DNA from: Hybos culiciformis
Lineage: Eukaryota > Arthropoda > Insecta > Diptera > Hybotidae
DNA length: 64,000 nt
Direction: 5' to 3'
NCBI GenBank assembly: GCA_964007475.1
Contig: OZ023273.1
Span: 125,907,812 to 125,971,811, forward strand
Under the pieces are notes generated by a model. The model ran no database searches. It was not told the DNA's origin and was given only the letters and a program-made list of their open reading frames with translations. A program made the translations under genes and the position numbers. Positions 51,663-64,000 of the stretch are shown in pieces (position 1 is the stretch's first letter; every line of letters begins with the position of its first letter).

Positions 51663-52092
51663 ACTTAAAACAACAGTTGACTCCTTGACATTGTTACTGT
51701 TTGTAAACCTCTAAAAAAAAGTCAAGGCATCAGAAAACTATGCTAAATCTAATTTACAGCATTTTAAAGTAAACTTTTAATTCAAATGAAGATGCTGGGT
51801 CAAGAAAACGGTTTTTCAAATTTCTTTATTATTTTCAAATGTCATTAATAAAAAATTGAATTCAGCGCGAAAACTATAAGAAAAAACTTAACATCTTTAA
51901 AACTATAAAAGTTTTATAATTTTTTTTCATAACTTATTTATTAATTAATTAAATTGAAGTAAAAAGTAGAAAAATAAAAAAAAATCTATTTGACTGCCAG
52001 ATTTATTCTGTGGCTATAGTGCAATCCGTCTTCGGTGGTTGTTTGATTGACGGTGGTGGGTTGCTTATGCTTTAATTTTCTCATCGTCGTCA

Positions 52093-52102
52093 TATTTATA
52101 TA
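52093..52102 (+). promoter_or_regulatory. Cdk1: Possible TATA box of Cdk1
   Basis: TATTTATATA followed by GG lies about 100 bp upstream of the Cdk1 ATG, just after a locally GC-richer stretch (52010-52070). A start site near 52125-52135 would fit, but in such AT-rich DNA the match may be chance. Confidence 0.25.
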
Positions 52103-52170
52103 GGAGTAGAGATAGAAAACGCCAAGCAAAATTTATTTTTGTAAATTAAAAAAAAAAAAATATTTACTGA

Positions 52171-53899
<1,729 letters not shown>

Positions 53900-55304
53900 T
53901 AAAATATTTAGAATCTAATCTCTATTTTCGCCATAATATTTAATTTTCTTTTAATTTTAATAATCATTTTTAACTTGTACAAGAGATCATACTTAGAAAT
54001 AATTTTTTAAAATAAGAATTTTTTTTTCTTTTTTTTTCAAAAGTAAAAAAAATTAATAAAATAAAATATTTTTGAATTTTGAAATGGTTATTTGAAAAAA
54101 ATTAGTAAAAACAACAGCAGAAAAAGTAAATTATTTTGGCTACATAGAAACTTAACAGAATGAAAAATGATAAATATTTATAGGTAGGTATTTTATATCC
54201 ACGTAAAATTTGACACAATAGTGTCCAATGATCCATAAACTGTATAGTATATAATGATCAGAAAAAAAAGAGAAATTTAATTTATATTTAATATTAAAAA
54301 TATTCGTATCTTATCCTTTTTGAGATTTATGAATATAAATAAAAAAGAAAACAAGAATTCACGTTGGACCTTTTTATTAAATATAAACAAAAAAAAATTC
54401 AAGATGATTTTTTAGATAAAATTTATCAAATCCTTTTTATTAAATATCAACACAAAAAAATTCAAGAAGATGATTAGATAAAATCTATCAAATCAAAAAT
54501 TAATGTTTTATAATGCTCATATTATTTCTAGTTTTGATTATTTTTCATTCTTCATTCTATGAATTCTTAAACCCTTTTTTTCGCGATAATTCTAATTGAT
54601 TAAATTTTTGATAAATCCATAAGTGATATTCAGATTTTCTTAAAAATATCAAAATAACAAATTATCGCACATTCGATAAGACAAATGTTCTCTATGAGAA
54701 AACTAGGATGAATATTGTATCATTTTTTTTGATTGATTATTTATTCGAGTATTATGTTAACAATTTCAATAGTTCAATATAGTGTTGTATAGATTATTTT
54801 AGAAATGAAAATATTTTTCATGATATATATTATAATATGTACAGGTAGAATATAATTAAAATGGAATATATAACTATAAATTTTCCATCGTCAGAAATAT
54901 AGGAAAGAAATGTCTGCTTGAATGTGGAAGACGAGAATAATAGAGAAAATGAAAAAAAAAAAACATTGATATTTTTATTTAAATATGCACTAAAAAGAAA
55001 ATAAAACTCATGGATAAATTTTAAATTTTAGATATTCTGATTTGTGCGTTATTGTACCATAATCTTAGAAAATACTGGAATTATGGTGTTGAAACAAATT
55101 GCATGGTAAATTTTCTTATTTTTAGTCCTTAAAAAGAATTGAAATATACATTTTTTTGAATAAACTAAGTAATTAAAGAATGGTATTCTATAGGAGTATT
55201 ATATTTAAAAAAAAATTTACTTTGTTTTTCTTTTCTAATACATATATAAAACATAAATATTTGAATTATGATATTTGTCATTAACATTGCGAACATTATG
55301 CATA
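53900..55304. other. Convergent spacer Cdk1 / MNS1
   Basis: AT-rich 3' flanks of two convergent genes. It contains an imperfect direct repeat of about 62 bp (54371-54430 and 54433-54497), each unit with TTTTTATTAAATAT, AAAAAAATTCAAGA and TAGATAAAAT(T/C)TATCAAATC. No gene is visible. Confidence 0.6.
54371..54497. repeat. Direct repeat, two units of about 62 bp
   Basis: Two adjacent units share TTTTTATTAAATATAAACA-like starts and TTTATCAAATC-like ends with a few substitutions and small indels. A local duplication with no further role visible. Confidence 0.7.
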
Positions 55305-57485
55305 TTAGGGCAACGGTAAATATTCTCGATCAGATTCTTTTAAAACTCCTGGTGGTAAGAATCCAATTAAGTCAATAGCATGCTCCTTTAACATCTTAAT
55401 TCGCTCTTCCTCAACTAGTTGTTGTCTAAAATTGTATCATACAAGTTAATTTTTGGTTTAAACTTAAAACTTAAAATTCTTACTTAATTTTTTCGTCCTT
55501 AACATGGTCTTCTCGTTCTTTAAGTAGCATTGTGAAATTTTGAACACGTTTTTGCTTATTTTTTTCTAAACATTCTTCTATTGCTCTTCTATGTTCAAGC
55601 ATTTTTCTTCTTCTTTTTTCATCAGATAATTGATCTAGTTTGTCACGCTCGGCTAATTGTTTAGCTAGTTCTTCCCTGTATTGCCTATCCTTTTCTTTTT
55701 GCTCTTCCTCTTTTTGATTCATTCTGTTCTCCCGCATCTTGTTCAGTTCTAATCTTGTTTCTATACGCTTTCTAAATTTCAATTCTAGCTCTTTCCGATA
55801 TTTTTCTTCTTCAAGTTGAAATCGTTGTTGAATTAATAAATCTTGCATCAAATCTGATCTTTTTCGATTTTCCTCCTAAAAATGTTTTATTCTTAAAATA
55901 TTTCATTACAATAATGTGGGTTCGTTCTTAAATTAACGAACCCTGCTACGAGCCCTGCATCATAAGACCTCGTACGGGTTTTTTTTTTTGAGTTTGTTCT
56001 ACTTTTTTCCAGTTTTCTCCAGTTTTGTATTTTTTTCGTTTAAACCAACCTTTTTTAGGAGTTTTTGGTCTTTATAAAAAAAAATTTTTTTTAAGTTAAA
56101 TTTTGAGAAAAAAATTATTTTCCAAAAGTCTACTTTTTCAACTTTTTTTATGGGCATCGCAGAAATTTTCGAAAGATGCATTTTGAAGGGCATTTGGGAG
56201 TAGTTAATTTTAGCTTTTTGGGTTTTGTCGATAAAATAAAGGAGAGCCAAAAAACGCCTTTGAAATTCGAAAAAACAGGCCAAAATTGCTATTTTTCGCG
56301 TTTTTGACCTGTTTTTTGGATTTTCAAAGGCGTTTTTTGACTCTCCTTTATTTTATCGACAAAACCCAAAAAGCTAAAATTAACTACTCCCAAATGCCCT
56401 TCAAAATGCATCTTTCGAAAATTTCTGCGATGCCCATAAAAAAAGTTGAAAAAGTAGACTTTTGGAAAATAATTTTTTTCTCAAAATTTAACTTAAAAAA
56501 ATTTTTTTTTTATAAAGACCAAAAACTCCTAAAAAATGTTGGTTTAAACGAAAAAAATACAAAACTGGAGAAAACTGGAAAAAAGTAGAACAAACTCAAA
56601 AAAAAAACCCGTACGAGGTCTTATGATGCAGGGCTCGTATAATAAGAACTAAATTAGCTTTTCCATAAAAGAAATAAATATTAATTTAAAGTGTAACTAC
56701 CTCTCTTTTAGCTAAATTGTTTCCTAGTTTTTGACTAATTTTATCTCTTTTTTCTAAGTCTAGTTTTTTTTCTTCCATTAGAAGATTCTGTTGTAGCTCT
56801 TGTTCTTTCAAAATTTTCTCAATTCTGTCGTTTTCAGCATCGGTTTCTAATTTTTGTAGTTGTTTCCAATGTTCATGAGAGCGAAAGAATTCTTCCATAT
56901 CAGCTTTCAGTTGAGCTTTCATGTGTAACTTTTCTTGCGTTTCCATTAATTGTTCTTGAATAATTTGTCTTGCTATTTCATCTAAAATTTTTTTTTCTTC
57001 TAAAAATTGTTCATATTTTTTTGTTTTCACGTGCTTTTCATAAATTTGAGCCTGCAATTCCTCCCGTAATTTATTTTTTTTTGATATTTTTGCGTTTTCC
57101 TCTAACTGCATGTGCTCCTCAAATTTAATACGAGATAATTCTAATGAATCATTATATTTCTTTTTCAACGCGTGTTCTTGACGTCGAGCTGCTTCCCTCT
57201 CAGCTCTTTGCAGTGATAATGCTAAAGTGAGAACAAAAATTGGTATACATTTAAGATATCTTTCGCAGTAGATAAAATTCTTGTAAATACATAATTCGAA
57301 AAGAAAATATCAAACGAATCATAATCACCTTTGTTAATGTAACCAGCTTTTAACTTTCTTTCCAATTCTAGCAATTCATGGTTATTTTCTCTTAATCGCT
57401 GTCGATGTTTTTCCTCCAGGATTTTTAGGCGACGGTCTTCTTTCAATTCATCTTCAATGTCATTGAAGTTCATATTAAATGTCAT
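55305..57485 (-). CDS. MNS1: MNS1-like flagellar coiled-coil protein
   Basis: Predicted 396-residue, almost wholly coiled-coil protein resembling meiosis-specific nuclear structural protein 1 (MNS1). MNS1 is a microtubule inner protein of cilia and sperm flagella with a trichohyalin/plectin-homology-type domain. Exons (minus): 57485-57329, 57221-56701, 55875-55484 and 55425-55305; all GT-AG and in phase. Key matches: LRENNHELLELERKLKAGYI near residue 33, as in the vertebrate protein's REN..ELRELEKKLKAAYMNK; ILDEIARQIIQEQ; EHRRAIEECLEKNKQKR; and the C-terminal signature LLKEHA..LLGYLPKGV, here MLKEHAIDLIGFLPPGVLKE. Vertebrate MNS1 is about 100 residues longer at the N-terminus, so an upstream exon may be missing. 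The start at 57485 is the first Met; Met53-type alternatives are unlikely. Intron 2 is almost filled by a palindromic element. In insects expression would be expected in testis. Confidence 0.85.
55949..56637. mobile_element. 689-bp near-perfect palindrome, foldback MITE
   Basis: Ends CGAGCCCTGCATCATAAGAC and its complement are flanked by TA (55947-55948 and 56638-56639). The two arms of about 335-340 bp meet near 56284-56286 with almost no loop and only a handful of differences. They carry mirrored 90-100 codon open frames on opposite strands, which is a simple consequence of the symmetry. It lies in MNS1 intron 2, so the pre-mRNA could fold into a very long hairpin. Confidence 0.85.
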
Positions 57486-59703
57486 TTCTGTTCATTAATA
57501 TATTGAGTTGATAAAATTAATATTGATTAAATAAGAATGCCTTAAAAGAAAAAAAATCGTCCTTTACCTAATAATTAAGAATTATTATTGTATCTCGACT
57601 TCCGGATAAAACATTATTATAACATTCTAATTAAATAATTATTACATTAAGCATTAAGTAGATGGTAGATCAGGATTAATAATATTAATTATTTATTCTT
57701 TAATAGGCCAGGTATTGATTTAAATGGTATAATATCATCTACAAAAAGTTTGTAAAATAATTAAAAATATTATTTAGTAAGGACTAGAGGATTTTGTGAT
57801 AGTTACCTAAATAATTTTGTGGGTACCAGCTACTGGGATCTTATTTTGGAAAGTTTTTCTTTTTATTGAAAATTTAGTTAATCAATCCCACATCAATCCC
57901 GATCAACTCTAAATTCGTATGTTTGTTTACTTTTAATAAATCAATATTATTATTTATAACAGCCTCTCTTTCATTTTTATTCAATATTATCCCACAATTA
58001 ACTCAAAATCCCCAAAACTCTGATTTAATAATAATTGGTTGATTCTTAAATTGTGATTTGTTGTTCAAAACAAGCTTTAAATTAAATGAAATTTAAAAAT
58101 TTTAAAAATCAGTATTTTTAAAAATGAAGTATGATTTTTTACTGCCGTCAGTCGCCCGTCGTCATACAATTTTTTGTTGTTGTTAGAAATGTAAACAAAT
58201 AATCAATGTTTATTTACAAGGATTTCAGTGCCTTACAATATTGTTGAATACACGAATTGAAGATGTGTTTAATTTTTCAAGCTTCAGTTTTCATTAATTT
58301 TTTCACTCAATAAAGGCTGCTCTATGGAAAAAATTATTACTGTTTTAGTTGAGCTTCTACTTCCTAAACGTAGCAACGCGTTAAAGTGATCCCAGATTTT
58401 ATCGCTCAACACAGTAACATAGTAATATAACTACAGACTGGCAAAAATAAATATTTTTTGTTCCAAAAAAAATACAACTGAAACAAATATGAAATTGGCT
58501 CCTTTTTTTCATAGTATTTCTTGTACATATATTAGAAAATAATCTTTTCTCATTTTTGTGAGTAAAAAAAAAACATAAATCATCAAAAGCCAAACATAGC
58601 AAAATGTTTTAGTCATAAATACGGAGCTGGTTGAATATTTTGTACGAATCTATTATGTTTATTTCAACGTGATTAATTATAAAACACTAGAGTTTTAGTT
58701 GACGCATGATTTTCTATTCATATATCATAATATTAATAGGCAATCGACCGTGTTTCTATGTATTTATCTAATCAAAAAAAGCACATTGTGAAGTTCGAAA
58801 AATGCATTGCAAACTACGGTAAATTTGTTGGAAAATAGAATTAAAAAATGTATTTCAAAAATTTTTAAATTTATTTAACTTCCGTGAATATCTCACGGGT
58901 TTCGACTGGTATTGTTTTATAATCATTCAGCCTATATATAAAAAAAAAGTTTGTAATTAATAAAAACACATTTTTTTTTTTCTCAATATTTTATTAATAT
59001 TTTATTTTATTACTTCATTTTAAGTGATTTTTGGTAAGTTTTCTCTTGAGTTTTTATTTATTTTCTGGCAAAAACAGAATATTTTATTGCATTTAAACTT
59101 GTATAATTTTTTTTTGCCTAAAATATTGTAACCTTTTTTTTTTTTTTAGTTGTTGCGTGTACGCGTTAATTTAATCTCAATGTGTATTTAAAAAAAAAAA
59201 AAAGTAATTTTTATAAAACGCTTATTTTTCAAGTTCATTTTCTGCTTTTTTTTTTTTTTGTAAATGCTACAAAAAAAGATATTTATGCCTTTTTACCAAA
59301 AATAATTCATTCCAGAAAAAAGTTTTCAAATGTCTTTTTCTTTTATTATTATTTTTTTTTTTATTTTAAATATAAATAATGTTAAGAGATATTTCTGTAT
59401 GTACATAATTTTAAATAAATATTATTATTAATTATTATTATTATTATTTTTCTAAATTATATAATTTAAAAGTTTTTTTTTTTTTCTATAAATCATAATT
59501 ATTTGCAATTGATTGGTTTTTAAATGTTCATTAATATTTTATTATATACTTTATTTTTTATTTAAGTTTTATACTTAATTTAATAATTTTTATTATTCTT
59601 TACAGATATAATAATATAAGTAATCTGCGTCTAGATTTACACAATATTTTTGTTTGCTTTTATTCAATTTTTGTTTATAATATTATAAAAATTAAAATCG
59701 CAC
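57486..59703. other. Spacer MNS1 / JNK
   Basis: Upstream region of MNS1 and 3' flank of JNK, both on the minus strand. Very AT-rich, with numerous poly-T and poly-A runs (about 59130-59480). A GC-richer patch at about 58141-58170 could belong to the MNS1 promoter. No gene is visible. Confidence 0.5.
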
Positions 59704-61991
<2,288 letters not shown>

Positions 61992-64000
61992 TTTAATTTA
62001 ATTTAATTTAATTATAAATTTTATGGCTTATTATAATCACAAATCTTTAAAAATTTTAAAAAATAAAAATAATAAATAATATAAATTAAATTATAAGAAA
62101 AGAAAACACTAAAAATAAAAATTTGTCCATTTTGTCTAAAGATTTGGGCAAGAAAATTTAATTAAATCTTAAATATTTAGTAATTATTACTGTTTACTAT
62201 AATTGCGTGCAAACTTAAGTACCTATTGTGCACACTTGTACATACAGACGACAATATTTATGAAAACATTGTGTCTAATTAAAAAAAATAAATAAAAAAA
62301 TGTCAAATTTTTATCAATCTCCCATGCATTAATTAAATGTTATTATGTAAGTATATTCTATTGTCAACTCGTTCGAACATCCTAATTTATTCCTATTCGC
62401 ACTTAATTCTATGATTTCTATTTTAAAATTCCAGGCAATTTAAATAAATATTAAAATTAAGCCTTCTTCGAAAAATTATAGATGGACAATGAGCGAATAT
62501 TAATTTTATGTATAAGAGTATTATGTACGTTTTGTGTAAACATTATGTTGTATACTTTTTCGAAAATGCGAAGATATTAAATGTGATCCTTGCGTTGAAT
62601 TTCGTTCTAATTATCAAGTTTCGGTTTAATAATATAATTTTACTTTTCACAGTTGAACCGATTTAGTTGCGTTTTCAAATCCGTGTTAGCTCGAAAACAT
62701 GTAAATCGGGGGATAGCATTGTAAAAATATAATTAATAAATTTTTTTCCATCATAATCTAATCAAATATGGATTTTTATGGAAAGTAAAAATAATAATGA
62801 ACTAACTAATTTGAATTTTTTAAATAAGTTAAGGACAAAATGAGATTAGTGCTTCTCCCAGGATTTTTTGAATAAAAATATTCTGAATAAAAATATTCCT
62901 AATGTATTTTGTTGGTGTAATTTAATGTCAAAAATATTTCAAGTTGAATTTTTTAATACATGCCCCAAGGCATGTATTAAAATATTCTGTACAAAAAAAC
63001 ATCATTACTGTCAAATCAAAGTTGTTTTGTTTTGAATTTTTAAAACATTTTTTCTCTTGAAAGAAATAATAAAAAAAAGTAAAAAAAATATTCTCCGGAG
63101 AATTTGTATTTTTTTGACACTATCAAAATATTTTTATGTTAAAATATTTTTATTCAAGAAAAATAAAAATCCTGGGAGAAGCACTATTATAATTGAAAAA
63201 AAATAGAATACATTCAAAATTTATATTAAAAAAATTACTCTCAAAAAACTCTTTGCAATATGATATATAGTATTTATAACGTTATTACTAATGAATTAAG
63301 TGCCAAATTTTTCTTATTCTATATTTTTATAATAACTAAGTAAAATATAAATGTGTATCTAAATCTAAATACGCCGCTTCTTCCGGAACGACAAGACTGA
63401 TTTAATAAATCAAGTCTTCATCAATTTAGCTTTTTCACTACCTCTTACTGCGGTTTCGAAGGAGATATGGAATTTCTAAGTCCATTGAATTCAAGTACAT
63501 ATATAACTATTAGTGTATGTAAAAAATGGAGAATAAAATTTTTATCTGCAACTATCTTAACTATAATAACAAAATTGTTTTTATTATAGGTTAAATTAAA
63601 TTCAATTAAATTCTTAATTATAAATTGTAATCTTAAAACATTTATAACAATTAATATTAAACTGGAATCTTTCTTTAAAAAGTATTGCTTCTACAGAACT
63701 TCGAAGGAACTTAAAACTTTTATTTGGGGTCTTACTGTTAATTTAACAAAATTAATTTTTTTCAACTTTTTTTAAATGAATATAATTTGTATTTATAAAA
63801 ATAATTTTTAATATATACATATATATACATCCATTTGATCAATTTGTTTCCATTAATGCCAGATTATGATTATGCCTTTAATTTACCAGATTATGAACCT
63901 GTGACACTATGTTTCAAGTCACTCCAGTTTTAATATAATAACATTCACTATAAAATATCCACTTTTCTCACAACTGAAAATAATTTTCCGAAATTTGTAA
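61992..64000. other. JNK upstream region
   Basis: The JNK promoter and leader should lie here but show no clear core motif. It contains a MITE (62849-63184) and, on the plus strand at 63856-63933, a 25-codon frame (MPDYDYAFNLPDYEP...) that could be a first exon of a gene beyond the window or chance. It also has a slightly GC-richer stretch at about 63365-63475 of unknown nature. Confidence 0.5.
62849..63184. mobile_element. MITE, GTGCTTCTCCCAGG ends
   Basis: Inverted ends GTGCTTCTCCCAGGATTTTT and AAAAATCCTGGGAGAAGCAC agree at all 20 end positions and are flanked by TA (62847-62848 and 63185-63186). Internal AATAAAAATATT words are mirrored near both ends, and a small central hairpin (TTAATACATGCC / GGCATGTATTAA) occurs near 62960. 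A 336-bp element without coding capacity, of Tc1/mariner-like targeting. Confidence 0.75.

Noticed and set aside
55999..56588. Two near-identical 94-100 residue frames on opposite strands
   Set aside because: They are the two arms of one palindromic element in an intron, not genes.

Overview
The window looks like nuclear DNA of an insect. It is very AT-rich, has spliced genes with GT-AG introns, and carries many short inverted-repeat DNA transposons (MITEs). The encoded proteins (an ABCG1/4-type transporter pair, JNK/basket, Cdk1 with a [12 protein letters not shown]-loop, eL13) read as arthropod/insect. The frequent TAGGTA/TACCTA words in the right half recall sap-sucking Hemiptera such as aphids, but this is a weak clue and I do not name a species.

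Left part (1-34609): two head-to-tail ABCG half-transporter genes on the minus strand. The first (1-8218) runs off the left edge after its Walker B region. The second (27489-34609) is complete: 11 exons, 651 residues. Nearly 19 kb of AT-rich, transposon-dotted sequence separates them. Shared and split exon lengths show that they are tandem paralogues that differ by intron gain or loss.

Middle (34610-44954): a 10 kb gene-poor stretch with hAT-like, pogo-like and other MITE remnants.

Right part (44955-64000): a gene-dense block of conserved housekeeping and signalling genes. These are a TLDc-domain protein resembling MEAK7 (+, 7 exons, with one likely GC-AG intron), ribosomal protein eL13/RpL13 (-), Cdk1 (+, 3 exons), the flagellar coiled-coil protein MNS1 (-, 4 exons, with a 689-bp near-perfect palindrome in an intron), and the MAP kinase JNK/basket (-, 6 exons). 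Between RpL13 and Cdk1 lies the strongest compositional anomaly of the window: a GC-rich compound palindrome of about 0.8 kb beside a cluster of ATTTGTCCGCG repeats.

The genes do not form one pathway; they are ordinary neighbours. I see no evidence for a wholly new system. The observations most worth following up are the two large palindromes, the divergent exon architecture of the ABCG pair, the nested and head-to-head MITEs, and an intronless, ATG-less open frame at 25743-26126 that ends in a poly(A)-like tail. All gene models come from manual splice-site and reading-frame matching; no database search was possible.
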